Shown here piece after piece: positions 16,974 to 29,673 of a stretch of DNA of 64,000 nucleotides (the stretch's first letter is position 1; every line of letters starts with the position of its first letter). The stretch lies in NCBI RefSeq assembly GCF_003111645.1, contig NZ_CP022187.1, positions 2,852,001 through 2,916,000 of the forward strand, read 5' to 3'. Made by a program: the position numbers and the translations under genes. A model generated the notes under the pieces. That model searched no databases. It was not told where the DNA came from and saw nothing but the letters and a program-made list of their open reading frames with translations. This DNA comes from Parazoarcus communis (lineage in GTDB: Bacteria > Pseudomonadota > Gammaproteobacteria > Burkholderiales > Rhodocyclaceae).

Positions 16974-17581
16974 GCACGGCAGGCCCGGTCGTCATCGGCC
17001 TGACAGGCGGCATCGGCAGCGGCAAGAGTGCAGCGGCCTCGCGTTTTGCCTCGCACGGCATTGTCGTGGTGGACACCGACCAGATCGCGCACACCCTGAC
17101 CGGCCCCGATGGCGCGGCCATTCCCCGCATTGCCGAGGTCTTCGGGGCGGAGATGATCACGCCCGACCGTCGCCTCGATCGCGCCCGCATGCGCAACCTG
17201 GTGTTCGCCGAGCCGCCCGCCCGCAAGCGGCTCGAGCACATCCTGCATCCGATGATCCGCGCCGAAAGCGAGCGCCAGTGCGAACAGGCATCCAGCCCCT
17301 ACGTGATACTCGCCGTACCACTGCTGATCGAGTCCGGCACTTACCGCGAACGATGTAGCCGGGTGTGCGTCGTGGATTGCCCGGAAAGTGTGCAGATCGA
17401 GCGCGTCCGCGCGCGCAGCGGACTGGACGAAAACGAAGTGCGCGCCATCATGGCCACCCAGGCCACCCGCGCCGCAAGGCTTGCCGCAGCCGACGACGTG
17501 ATAGACAACAGTGGTACGCTGAAAGCGCTGGAAACGCAGGTCGACGCCCTGCATGCGTCCTATCTGGCGCTTGCCGGCTGA
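16970..17581 (+). CDS. coaE: Dephospho-CoA kinase
   Basis: Last step of CoA synthesis, phosphorylating the ribose of dephospho-CoA. The 203-residue protein starts at a GTG overlapping the upstream stop and shows the P-loop GLTGGIGSGKSAAA, VVDTDQIAH and VAVPLLIESGTY-like VPLLIESG. The lid and C-terminal regions are regular (CPESVQIERVRARSGL). Positioned before zapD and yacG, as in many proteobacteria where pilD-coaE-zapD-yacG cluster; pilD is absent here. Confidence 0.96.
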   Translation: MSTAGPVVIGLTGGIGSGKSAAASRFASHGIVVVDTDQIAHTLTGPDGAAIPRIAEVFGAEMITPDRRLDRARMRNLVFAEPPARKRLEHILHPMIRAESERQCEQASSPYVILAVPLLIESGTYRERCSRVCVVDCPESVQIERVRARSGLDENEVRAIMATQATRAARLAAADDVIDNSGTLKALETQVDALHASYLALAG

Positions 17582-17683
17582 AGCCGCAAGTCACGGCTGC
17601 CAGCCTTTGGCCGAAGCGTCTGTAACCCCTGTGCTATCATCGTCCGCTAACCCGGTACTTCCACCAGCCTTCGGAACGTGTGC

Positions 17684-18439
17684 GTGATCAGCTACGAATA
17701 TCCTCTCAATGAGCGTATCCGCACTCTGCTGCGCCTCGAGGACCTGTTTCGCAAGCATGCCCATTTTTGCAGCAGCGATGCGCCGCTCGACAACCACGCC
17801 GGCCTGCTGAGCCTGTTCGAGATTCTCGAAGTGGCCGGCCGGGCCGACCTCAAGGTCGACCTCGTCCAGGAACTCGAACGCCAGCGCCAGATTCTGATCT
17901 CCTTCCGCAACAACCCGGAGATCTCGGAAGAAGCCCTGTCGGGTGCGCTCTACGAAATCGAGCAGGCCTCATCCGGGTTGCTCGCGATGGCGGGCAAGAT
18001 CGGCCAGTACCTGCGCGAAAATGAATGGCTGATGGGAATCCGCAGCCGTGCGGCGATTCCCGGTGGCGTATGCCAGTTCGACCTGCCCTCCTATCACTTC
18101 TGGCTCAGCCGCGAGGCCGACGCGCGTCGGCGCGACCTCGACACCTGGGCGCGGCCGATGGCACCGATACGCAGCGGTCTGGAGATCGTCCTGCGCCTGC
18201 TGCGCAGCAGCGGTCGTCCAGAAGAGCTGCGGGCCAAGGCAGGCACGTTTCAGATGACGATGGCGGGGCGTACGGCCCAGATGCTGCGCATTCGCATTCC
18301 GCGCTCGGAGCCGGTCATCCCCGAGATCAGCGCCAACAAGTACGCGCTCAACATCCGCTTCATGCTGCCCGAAACCGTCGTCCGGCCACGGGTTGCCGAG
18401 CGCGACATCCCCTTTGAACTGACCTTCTGCAGCCTGTGA
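17684..18439 (+). CDS. zapD: Cell division protein ZapD
   Basis: ZapD binds and bundles FtsZ filaments at the Z-ring. The 251-residue product starts [21 protein letters not shown], the conserved N-terminus (cf. FEHPLNEKMRTWLRIE in E. coli). [10 protein letters not shown] and [13 protein letters not shown] also match the family. Two GTG codons are possible, at 17678 and 17684; the second has better spacing from GGAA at 17673-17676 and was chosen. The stop overlaps yacG. Confidence 0.93.
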   Translation: MISYEYPLNERIRTLLRLEDLFRKHAHFCSSDAPLDNHAGLLSLFEILEVAGRADLKVDLVQELERQRQILISFRNNPEISEEALSGALYEIEQASSGLLAMAGKIGQYLRENEWLMGIRSRAAIPGGVCQFDLPSYHFWLSREADARRRDLDTWARPMAPIRSGLEIVLRLLRSSGRPEELRAKAGTFQMTMAGRTAQMLRIRIPRSEPVIPEISANKYALNIRFMLPETVVRPRVAERDIPFELTFCSL

Positions 18440-18630
18440 ACAAACCCGACCCAGCACCCCGCATGGTCCGCTGTCCGCAGTGCGGAAAGATGACCGAATG
18501 GCGCACCGAAAACCGGTTCCGCCCCTTCTGCTCGGAACGCTGCAAACAGCTCGACCTCGGCGCATGGGCGTCGGAAAGCTATCGCGTCCCGACCTCCCCA
18601 CCGGACGCCGGCGAAGACACGCCGTCCTAG
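18436..18630 (+). CDS. yacG: DNA gyrase inhibitor YacG
   Basis: A 64-residue zinc-finger protein. Four Cys ligands are arranged as CPQCGK and [14 protein letters not shown], the YacG signature, and [10 protein letters not shown] is intact. YacG of E. coli binds GyrB and inhibits its activity. The start is a GTG overlapping the zapD stop. The stop TAG at 18628-18630 shares a palindromic CTAG with the stop of the convergent Nudix gene. Confidence 0.95.
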   Translation: MNKPDPAPRMVRCPQCGKMTEWRTENRFRPFCSERCKQLDLGAWASESYRVPTSPPDAGEDTPS

Positions 18631-19580
18631 TCGCGGCGCGGCGTGCGCCAGCAGGACCGGATCGCCGCCACACCATGCGCCCCGGCAAGACGGGCATCCG
18701 TCATGTCGGCGTCGTCCAGCCCGCCCAGAGCGAACACCGGCATCGGCAGGTCTGCACGCAGCGCCGCAAATGCATCCCACCCCAAGGCAGGCTGCCCGGG
18801 ATGGCTGAGCGTTTCCTTCACCGGCCCCAGCAGCACGTAGTCGAGCTCCAGCGCTGCGGCCCGCTCGAGCTCCTCGCGGCTGTGACATGATGCCCCGACC
18901 CACTCGAACGCCGGTCGCTGCGTCAGTTCCGCGAGCCGGCGGGCGGGCAGATGCAGACCGTCCGCTCCCGCCTCATCAGCCAGAGCCTCGTCATCATTGA
19001 TCACCACCAGTGCGCCGACCGCATGGGCGCGACGCACGACCTCTGTCGCAAACGCCCGCCGCTCGCGCGCGTCCAGCCCCGCTTCGCGCACCTGCACCAT
19101 CCCAAGCCCCTGTGCGAGCGCCTGATCCAGCGCATCGAGCTGGGCGGCAACGCCCATCGCTGCAGCACAGGTGATTCCCATCCTGCGCGGCAGGCGCAGC
19201 GCCTTCAGGATCGGACCGTTCGCGGGCAGCATCGGCGAACGGTCGACATGCCCCGGTTGCACCCAGGCCAGGGCGCTGTGCACATGATCGTTTACTGCGC
19301 CCTGCCACTGCGGCACTTCAAAGAAGTGCAGCCGCACATGCGCGTGCTCGTAGGCGTGCTCCCTGACCAGCCACGGATATAGGCGCTCGACACGGATACC
19401 GAGTTCCTCATCGAGCTCACGCTTCAGCGCATCCGCCGGCGATTCGCCCGCCTCGACCTTGCCACCGGGAAACTCCCAGTAACCCGGATAGAAGGTTCCG
19501 GGCGCACGCTGTCCGATGAGGAAACTGCCATCTTCACGCGTGATGACGCCGGCCGCCACATTGACCACCTTCCTCGACAT
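18627..19580 (-). CDS. Nudix hydrolase fused to a ThiE/TenI-like domain
   Basis: About 317 residues in two domains. Residues 1-130 are a MutT-type Nudix hydrolase with the box [24 protein letters not shown] (written here as its ends: GGKVEAGES...RELDEELGI). Residues 133-317 are a TIM barrel like thiamine phosphate synthase ([55 protein letters not shown]). Several ThiE residues are changed: the lysine of QxRxK is missing and the TPTKT loop reads KETLSHPG. Real thiamine phosphate synthase activity is therefore doubtful, particularly as a regular thiE lies at 50.7-51.3 kb. The ATG at 19580 is preceded by GGAGG within the end of the DUF815 gene; a GTG at 19583 is the alternative. Confidence 0.88.
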   Translation of the reverse strand: MSRKVVNVAAGVITREDGSFLIGQRAPGTFYPGYWEFPGGKVEAGESPADALKRELDEELGIRVERLYPWLVREHAYEHAHVRLHFFEVPQWQGAVNDHVHSALAWVQPGHVDRSPMLPANGPILKALRLPRRMGITCAAAMGVAAQLDALDQALAQGLGMVQVREAGLDARERRAFATEVVRRAHAVGALVVINDDEALADEAGADGLHLPARRLAELTQRPAFEWVGASCHSREELERAAALELDYVLLGPVKETLSHPGQPALGWDAFAALRADLPMPVFALGGLDDADMTDARLAGAHGVAAIRSCWRTPRRD

Positions 19581-19583
19581 CAC

Positions 19584-20453
19584 TCAGTCCTCCAGCTGGC
19601 CCGCGTAATCCCGGGCAAACTGCCAGGCCACCCGACCCGATCGCGACCCCCGCATCAAGGCCCACTGCAGGGCTTCCTGGCGGGCAGCGGCCAGCTTGCG
19701 CTTGGGAACACCAAAGACGCGGAGCCAGTGCGCAACGATGTCGAGATACTCGTCCTGAGCGAAGGGATAAAAGGAGATCCAGAGGCCGAAGCGCTCGGAC
19801 AGCGACACTTTCTCCTCCACCGCCTCGCCGGGGTGAACCTCGCCGTCCACATGCCGCGCCTGAAGGTTCTCGTCGTGATACTCGGGCATCAGGTGGCGAC
19901 GGTTGGATGTCGCGTACAGCAGCACATTGTCTGCCACGGCAGAGACGGAGCCGTCGAGCACGCTCTTGAGCGCCTTGTACGCCCCTTCCCCCTCTTCAAA
20001 AGAGAGATCGTCACAAAACACGATGAAACGCTCGGGACGTCCGGCCAGCATCTCCATGATCTCGGGCAGGTCCGTCAGATCGGCCTTGTCCACTTCGACC
20101 ACACGCAGGCCCTGGTCGCCGTACTCGTTGAGCAGTGCCTTGATCAGCGATGACTTGCCGGTGCCACGCGCGCCGGTCAGAAGCACGTTGTTGGCGCGCT
20201 TGCCGGCGAGGAACTGGCGCGTATTGCGATCGATGCGCGCTTTCTGGTCATCGATGTCCTGCAGATCCTTCAGACGAATCCCGTGCGGCACGCCCACGGC
20301 CTGCAAGCTCCCGCGCCCATGACGCCGCCGCCACAGGAAGGCGTGCGCCGCGCTCCAGTCGGGTGGCGCTGCCGGTCCCGGCAGAATGCCCTCCAGCCGC
20401 TCAAGCACCCGCTCCGCCCTGCAGATGAGGGCACTCAGTTCATTCATTTCCAT
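19584..20453 (-). CDS. DUF815 family P-loop ATPase
   Basis: A 289-residue AAA-like ATP-binding protein. Walker A is GARGTGKSSLIKALL, Walker B is FIVFCDDLSFEEGEG, and the sensor region ATSNRRHLMPEY is followed by a C-terminal helical part (RSGRVAWQFARDYAGQ). DUF815 proteins are widespread and uncharacterised. It sits between a 37-residue membrane protein gene, which it overlaps by 14 bp, and the Nudix-ThiE gene, which follows immediately; the three look like one transcript. Function unknown; remodelling of a protein partner is a reasonable guess from the fold. Confidence 0.88.
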   Translation of the reverse strand: MEMNELSALICRAERVLERLEGILPGPAAPPDWSAAHAFLWRRRHGRGSLQAVGVPHGIRLKDLQDIDDQKARIDRNTRQFLAGKRANNVLLTGARGTGKSSLIKALLNEYGDQGLRVVEVDKADLTDLPEIMEMLAGRPERFIVFCDDLSFEEGEGAYKALKSVLDGSVSAVADNVLLYATSNRRHLMPEYHDENLQARHVDGEVHPGEAVEEKVSLSERFGLWISFYPFAQDEYLDIVAHWLRVFGVPKRKLAAARQEALQWALMRGSRSGRVAWQFARDYAGQLED

Positions 20454-20553
20454 CGTCTTCGTCCATTCTGTTCTTGCGGCGCGGCCAGGTCGTCCACACG
20501 ATGATCAGCAACAACAACAGGGCAAGCCCCGCTTCAAGGAAAATGACCCACAT
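20440..20553 (-). CDS. 37-residue single-pass membrane microprotein
   Basis: A short frame beginning ATG-TGG at 20553 encodes MWVIFLEAGLALLLLLIIVW followed by a short basic and acidic tail (TTWPRRKNRMDEDDGNE). One membrane helix (residues 2-20) with positive residues just after it predicts N-out/C-in topology. AGAGG stands 6 nt before the ATG. The stop lies inside the start region of the DUF815 gene (14-bp overlap), so translation of the two is probably coupled. I recognise no named family; the coupling and hydrophobic pattern argue that it is a real gene. Confidence 0.75.
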   Translation of the reverse strand: MWVIFLEAGLALLLLLIIVWTTWPRRKNRMDEDDGNE

Positions 20554-20649
20554 TCCATGCCTCTGTGCGTTACAGCCCGGTTACCGGATTCGGAAGCTGA
20601 CCCCGGTATACTGCGGGGCCGGATGCCCCGAGTTTAACCGATCCCCATC

Positions 20650-21972
20650 ATGAGCCAGGCCCATCACCGCCTTCCGCGACACCTCGCAACCGCCACGCTT
20701 GCAGCCCTTCTTGCCGCCTGCGCGACACCGCCACAACCGGCATCGACACCGGTAACGGAAGCGAAACCGCAGGCCTGTGTGCGGACACAAGCCTGTCCGG
20801 CCTGCCCTGCATGTCCGCCTCCCGGCGCAACGGCCCCGACGCCTGCCCCGAGTCCGGCGCCCGCGTCCGCTCCCGTGCCCACTCAAGCGCCGCCGGCAGG
20901 CCAGGCCGGCACGATGAGCATGTCGACCTGGACGCAGCTCCCCGGCTGGGCCGAAGACGATCTCGCCGCCGCATGGCCGGCCTTCCGCGAGTCCTGCGGG
21001 ACACTCTCGCGCCGCAATGACTGGAAAGCCGTCTGCGCCCTTGGCGCACGACTGCCCGCCCGCCCTTCAACGAATCAGGTCAAGGCTTTCTTCGAGCAGC
21101 ACTTCACCCCATGGCGTTCGCTCAACGCCGACGGCTCCGACACCGGACTGGTGACCGGCTACTACGAACCCCTGATCAAGGGTAGCCGGGTCCGCTCCGC
21201 CCAGAGCAGGTGGCCGATCCATGCCCCGCCCGAGGACATGCTGACCATCGACCTCGCCAGCGTCTACCCTGAGCTCAAATCGCTGCGCCTGCGCGGGCGG
21301 CTCGTCGGCAACAAGGTCGTGCCGTACTGGACGCGCGCCGAACTGGATCAGCGCCAGGAGCTCCTTGCCCCCAGGATTCTGCTGTGGGCAGACGATCCGA
21401 TCGACCTGTTCTTTCTGCAGGTGCAGGGCTCTGGCCGCGTCGAGCTTCCCGACGGCAGCCGGCTCCGCATCGGTTACGCGGACCAGAACGGACATCCGTA
21501 TCAATCCATCGGTCGCTGGCTCGTCAGTGAGGGCGAACTGACGCTCGACAAGGCTTCAATGGAAGGCATCCGGCAGTGGGCGCGGGATAATCCCGCCCGC
21601 CTCGGCGAGCTGCTCAACAGCAACCCAAGCTATGTCTTCTTCCGCGAACTTCCCGCCAGCACCAGCGGCCCAATCGGCGCCCTCGGGGTCCCGATCACGG
21701 AAGAGCGGAGCATCGCCATCGACCCTGCCTACATTCCCCTGGGGGCACCTGTCTTCCTCGCTACCACATGGCCGTACAGCAACCGTGCGCTGAACCGGCT
21801 CGTGCTGGCACAGGACACTGGCAGTGCGATCAAGGGGCCGGTACGGGCCGACTACTTCTGGGGTTTTGGTGCGCAGGCCGGAACACAGGCCGGAAAGATG
21901 CGGCAGAACGGCCGGATCTGGGTATTGCTCCCGAACGGGGTGAAACCAGCGAATGCGCTGGGTAAAGGCTGA
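20650..21972 (+). CDS. mltA: Membrane-bound lytic murein transglycosylase A
   Basis: Outer-membrane lipoprotein that cleaves peptidoglycan glycan strands with 1,6-anhydro ring formation. The signal peptide ends in the lipobox LAAC (Cys24), followed by a proline/alanine/cysteine-rich linker to residue ~95. The MltA barrel includes VTGYYEPLIKGSR and FFLQVQGSGRVELPDG; the C-terminal 3D domain has the catalytic aspartates in QDTGSAIKGPVRADYFWG. Length (440) is above the E. coli enzyme (365), owing to the linker. A GC hairpin (20614-20630) lies in the short leader. Transcribed divergently from the DUF815 block. Confidence 0.95.
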   Translation: MSQAHHRLPRHLATATLAALLAACATPPQPASTPVTEAKPQACVRTQACPACPACPPPGATAPTPAPSPAPASAPVPTQAPPAGQAGTMSMSTWTQLPGWAEDDLAAAWPAFRESCGTLSRRNDWKAVCALGARLPARPSTNQVKAFFEQHFTPWRSLNADGSDTGLVTGYYEPLIKGSRVRSAQSRWPIHAPPEDMLTIDLASVYPELKSLRLRGRLVGNKVVPYWTRAELDQRQELLAPRILLWADDPIDLFFLQVQGSGRVELPDGSRLRIGYADQNGHPYQSIGRWLVSEGELTLDKASMEGIRQWARDNPARLGELLNSNPSYVFFRELPASTSGPIGALGVPITEERSIAIDPAYIPLGAPVFLATTWPYSNRALNRLVLAQDTGSAIKGPVRADYFWGFGAQAGTQAGKMRQNGRIWVLLPNGVKPANALGKG

Positions 21973-21977
21973 TTACG

Positions 21978-22006
21978 GCAGGGGGCGGCCTTGCACCGCC
22001 CCCTGC
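21978..22006. terminator. GC-rich hairpin between convergent mltA and dsbC
   Basis: A perfect 11-bp stem (21978-21988 with 21996-22006) and 7-nt loop in the 39-bp gap between two convergent stops. There is no T-run on either strand, so it may stall or stabilise transcripts rather than act as a classical intrinsic terminator. Confidence 0.6.
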
Positions 22007-22011
22007 TCCGA

Positions 22012-22740
22012 TCACTTGGCTGCGATCGCGCCAATCGCCTTTTCCAGTTCTGCTGCCGGCACATAACCACCGATGCGGCTGCCGTTGGACAGGAAGATCG
22101 TCGGCGTGCCGTTGATCTTCAGCTTCTGCCCCAGTGCGACGTTGCGATCGATCACACCCGTGTCGCAATCCGCCGTCGCCGGCACCTTCGCGTCGACGAT
22201 CCAGTCGCTCCAGGCTTTTGCCTTGTCCTTAGCACACCAGATATCACGCGACTTGGTCGTCGAATCGGGACTCAGGATCGGATACAGGAAGGTATAGACG
22301 GTCACGTCCTTCATCTGCGCGAGCTCCTTGCCGAGCCGTTTGCAGTAGCCGCAGTTCGGATCCTCGAAGGTGGCGATCACCCGCTTGCCGTTACCTTTGA
22401 CGTGCTTGATCGCCTGATCGAGCGGAAGCGTCGAAAAGTCGATGGCCGAAAGCTGGTTGAGCCGAAGTTGGGTCATGTCGCGACGGGTCTGTGCGTCGAT
22501 CACACGACCATCGACAATGAAGCTGACCTTTTCATCGGTGTACACGAGCTCGCCGCTCTTGAGCACAACTTCGTAAAGCCCGGCGTATGGGGTACGCGCA
22601 ACAGACTCGACTGCAGGCGCACCGACGAATGCCTCCATACCTTTGCGCACGGAAGCTTCATCGGCATGCGCACCAGCACCAAACAGGGACAGGCTCAGTG
22701 CAAGCGGAAGCGCACGGGCAAGGCCGGGAAAAGAAAACAT
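22012..22740 (-). CDS. dsbC: Thiol:disulfide interchange protein DsbC
   Basis: Periplasmic disulfide isomerase of 242 residues. The signal peptide (PLALSLSLFGAGAHA) ends at about residue 26, an N-terminal dimerisation domain follows, and the thioredoxin-like domain carries the redox site C130-GYC133 (DPNCGYCKRL). The cis-Pro loop is NGTPTIFL, and a second Cys pair (ARDIWC, TADCDTG in shape) is present as in E. coli DsbC. It is kept reduced by DsbD, which is not in the window. The start lies 16 bp after the UbiH-family gene on the same strand. Confidence 0.93.
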   Translation of the reverse strand: MFSFPGLARALPLALSLSLFGAGAHADEASVRKGMEAFVGAPAVESVARTPYAGLYEVVLKSGELVYTDEKVSFIVDGRVIDAQTRRDMTQLRLNQLSAIDFSTLPLDQAIKHVKGNGKRVIATFEDPNCGYCKRLGKELAQMKDVTVYTFLYPILSPDSTTKSRDIWCAKDKAKAWSDWIVDAKVPATADCDTGVIDRNVALGQKLKINGTPTIFLSNGSRIGGYVPAAELEKAIGAIAAK

Positions 22741-22755
22741 CAGGATCTCCAGGAG

Positions 22756-23919
22756 TTAGAACTTTCCACTTACCGCGTATCGGGTAAGTGCGTTGGTTAT
22801 GACCGGCAAACGATCGGTGAGGTTCATCCCGACATTGCGCAGCAAGGCCGACACGGGATTACGACTCGCAAAGAGGCGGTTCAGGCCGTGGGTCGCATAC
22901 TGCAGGAGGAAGGGTTCTTCTGCGCGCGCTCTGGCATAGCGCCGCAATACGCCATGGTCTCCGGCGCCCTGCCACGGCTTCAGCTCACCGAGCAGACTGG
23001 CAAGCATCCGGGCATCCTGGAAACCAAGATTGATGCCATGGCCGGAAAGGGGGTGGATGGCATGTGCGGCATCGCCGATCAGCGCGACGCGACGGCCGAT
23101 CATGCTTTCAACCCGCATCAGCCGAAGCGGGAACGCGGCACGCGGCGACTCCATTTCAAACCGCCCGAGCCGCCGCCCACCGGCATCCGCGACGCGCTCG
23201 CAGAAGGACTCGTCGCTCATCGACATCAGATCTGCGGCGACGGCATCTGGCGCAGACCAGACGATTGAAATGCGATTGCCGGGCAAGGGCAACCACGCAA
23301 GCACGCCGTCGTCCCTGAACCATTGAAACGCAGTGCGCCGATGCTCTTGCTCGCAGCTCAGGTTGGCGACAACACCCATCTCGTCATACGGCTTCACGCT
23401 TGCCTTGATTCCCGACTGCTGGCGCACCCAGGAATCGCGTCCGTCGGCCCCGACTAGCAGCGCAGCGCTCAAGCTTCGCCCGTCATCGAGCACCAGCCTG
23501 GCTTCGGACTCGCTCACATCGAGCGCGCCCGGATGCGCGGGCGCAAAGACCGTGACGTTGTGCTGGCGCTTGAGACTCTCCCACAGTTCGCAGTGAATCA
23601 GGCTTGACTCACCAATCCAGGCAAGTTCGGAAAGCCCGCTCTGGTAAGCAGAGAACTTTACGCTGCCATTGCCGTCGCCCTTGATATCCATGGACTCGAC
23701 CGGACACATGCGGGTCTGATCGAGGCGGTCCCATACGCCAAGCTCGCGCAGAAAATCCGCATTCGCCGGACTGTAGGCGTAGATCCGGGTATCCCATCCC
23801 GCTGGTCTGGCGGGAAGGCTGCTTTCCACCAGGGCGATCTTCAGCCGGCTGGCGCGAAGAGCCACCGCAAGTGCCGCTCCCGCGAGCCCGCCGCCAACAA
23901 TGATCAGATCGAATTTCAT
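22756..23919 (-). CDS. UbiH/UbiF/COQ6-family FAD-dependent hydroxylase
   Basis: Aromatic-ring hydroxylase of 387 residues of the ubiquinone biosynthesis type. The N-terminal FAD dinucleotide fold is IIVGGGLAGAALAVAL, the mid DG motif is LLVGADGRDSWVRQ, and the GD motif is ALIGDAAHAIHPLSGHGINL. The likely role is one of the O2-dependent hydroxylations of the ubiquinone ring at the membrane; which position (C1, C5 or C6) cannot be told from the sequence. dsbC follows 16 bp downstream. The rRNA operon terminator lies upstream on the same strand. Confidence 0.88.
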   Translation of the reverse strand: MKFDLIIVGGGLAGAALAVALRASRLKIALVESSLPARPAGWDTRIYAYSPANADFLRELGVWDRLDQTRMCPVESMDIKGDGNGSVKFSAYQSGLSELAWIGESSLIHCELWESLKRQHNVTVFAPAHPGALDVSESEARLVLDDGRSLSAALLVGADGRDSWVRQQSGIKASVKPYDEMGVVANLSCEQEHRRTAFQWFRDDGVLAWLPLPGNRISIVWSAPDAVAADLMSMSDESFCERVADAGGRRLGRFEMESPRAAFPLRLMRVESMIGRRVALIGDAAHAIHPLSGHGINLGFQDARMLASLLGELKPWQGAGDHGVLRRYARARAEEPFLLQYATHGLNRLFASRNPVSALLRNVGMNLTDRLPVITNALTRYAVSGKF

Positions 23920-24008
23920 GGCCCTTGCCGTCGCAATACGAGTCCGTGATTCTGCCCGATGACGCCGGTCAGGTCACGGAGATGGTGCCGTTGTGAGCCG
24001 TGGACAGC

Positions 24009-24041
24009 AAAAACCCCGCTGAGGATTATCTCAGCGGGGTT
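24009..24041 (-). terminator. Intrinsic terminator of the rRNA operon
   Basis: Read on the minus strand, an 11-bp stem (24031-24041 with 24012-24022) around an 8-nt loop runs into a stretch of five T just beyond the 3' arm. It lies 15 bp after the 5S gene and ends the rrn transcript. Confidence 0.93.
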
Positions 24042-24055
24042 AAGCGTAGGGTTAG

Positions 24056-24168
24056 TCTGACGATGACCTACTTTCACGAGAACGAATCTCACTATCATCG
24101 GCGCGATCTTGTTTCACGGTCCTGTTCGGGATGGGAAGGGGTGGGACCAAGACGCTATGGTCGTCAGA
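24056..24168 (-). rRNA. rrf: 5S ribosomal RNA
   Basis: About 113 nt; the two ends pair (TCTGACGA at the 5' end with TCGTCAGA at the 3' end), and the conserved core CCCATCCCGAACAGG and GAAAGTAGGTCATCGTC match betaproteobacterial 5S RNA. Last gene of the rRNA operon; ends are accurate to a few bases. Confidence 0.95.
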
Positions 24169-24287
24169 CTATGACTTGTCACCTGCGCGTTGCAGGCCAA
24201 AGCGGGAAGAAGTATATGGGTGTTGTGATTGCGTCGATGGTTGGGCGAAGTTTTTTCGTCCAACAACGAGTATCGACTGTTTTGTAA

Positions 24288-27189
<2,902 letters not shown>

Positions 27190-27493
27190 TTAGATCCTCG
27201 GTTACCCAAAGATCCGGTCACAGGTCGAACTCGTTTGTGCGAACCTCGTCGCGCCGCTGACACAGCACGCGAGATTCAATGCAATCACGCTACCCGTGCA
27301 ACGCATCTACTGATACGCTGCACATATATATACTTCTTCCACTTTGTTAAAGAGCGAGCCAATCGAGAAGTTTGACCTTCCCGAGAAGTCAGGCATAAAC
27401 ACCAGAAGCTTTCCTGGCCATGCATGACTGACTTCTCGAACCTCGTTGTGTGTCTGACCACTGTCTGACCAGCGTCTGGTTTGCATCAGATAC
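27190..27493 (-). other. Spacer between tRNA-Ala and 23S rRNA
   Basis: About 300 bp without a gene. It contains a boxA antitermination element (27343-27355) and sequences flanking the mature 23S 5' end that would pair with the 3' flank in the processing stem. No tRNA beyond Ile and Ala is present. Confidence 0.8.
27343..27355 (-). promoter_or_regulatory. boxA antitermination element in the rRNA spacer
   Basis: The minus strand reads GCTCTTTAACAAA, matching the boxA consensus TGCTCTTTAACA bound by NusB-NusE, and is placed before 23S as in other rrn operons. Confidence 0.85.
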
Positions 27494-27569
27494 TGGTGGA
27501 GCTTGTCGGGATCGAACCGACGACCTACGGCTTGCAAAGCCGCCGCTCTCCCAGCTGAGCTAAAGCCCC
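27494..27569 (-). tRNA. tRNA-Ala (anticodon TGC)
   Basis: 76 nt with encoded CCA. The acceptor stem GGGGCTT/AAGCTCC, D-arm AGCTCAGCTGGGAGAGC, anticodon loop TTTGCAA and T-loop GGTTCGATCC are all regular. Usual spacer tRNA of betaproteobacterial rRNA operons. Confidence 0.98.
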
Positions 27570-27596
27570 ATTCTGACCAACGCACCTTCGATAGTT

Positions 27597-27673
27597 TGGT
27601 GGGTCTGGTTGGGTTCGAACCAACGACCCCCGCCTTATCAAGACGGTGCTCTAACCAGCTGAGCTACAGACCC
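27597..27673 (-). tRNA. tRNA-Ile (anticodon GAT)
   Basis: 77 nt with encoded CCA. The acceptor stem GGGTCTG/CAGACCC, D-arm AGCTCAGCTGGTTAGAGC, anticodon loop TTGATAA and T-loop GGTTCGAACC are regular. It lies 27 bp upstream of tRNA-Ala in the 16S-23S spacer. Confidence 0.98.
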
Positions 27674-27743
27674 TCACACTCGAGGCTCTTCGCTTGAACA
27701 ACCGATAAGTTGTGGATACTTGACCACTGCGACCTTTCTCTTG

Positions 27744-29281
<1,538 letters not shown>

Positions 29282-29604
29282 AATCCTACAAAGTACTCAA
29301 AATCATTTTACTGACATATGAGCACCTAATCTTTGTGAAACTCAAAACTGCCTAAGCAGTTTCATGGCCACAGCGATCAAGCACCCACACTTATCGATTG
29401 TTCAATTTTTTAAAGAACCGCTGCAGTTCCTGCAGCAGAGAAGCGAGATTATGATCAACTTAACTTATCTCGTCAACCCCTGTCTTCGTTTTATTTCAAA
29501 ACCACCGAAACAACAAAAACAGAAATCCGCTTCAAAAATACCTGCAAAAACAACTGCTTTCCTGCCATCACCCCGTTTCGCTAACTGCGTTTCGCGGTGA
29601 AGAG
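29282..29604 (-). other. rRNA operon leader region
   Basis: About 320 bp between the P1 promoter and mature 16S, with no gene. A boxA-like GGTTCTTTAAAAAATTG lies at about 29403-29419. The AT-rich middle part (29440-29560) probably contains the processing-stem strand that pairs beyond the 16S 3' end. Confidence 0.75.
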
Positions 29605-29610
29605 GTGCGC

Positions 29611-29660
29611 ATTATAGACACCCCACGAACTAATGCAAGAAGAAAATGAAAATATATCGC
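29611..29660 (-). promoter_or_regulatory. rrn P1 promoter with UP-like element
   Basis: On the minus strand, TTGCAT (29633-29638) and TATAAT (29611-29616) are 16 bp apart, followed by a GC-rich discriminator (GCGCACC) as in stringently controlled rRNA promoters. The 20 bp upstream (29641-29660) are AT-rich and UP-like. The promoter is only about 36 bp past the dnaB stop codon. Confidence 0.88.
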
Positions 29661-29673
29661 TGAAAGATCAAAA

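Noticed and set aside
24169-24287. An extra tRNA or small RNA between 23S and 5S
   Set aside because: No cloverleaf or terminator is visible; it is ordinary rRNA spacer.
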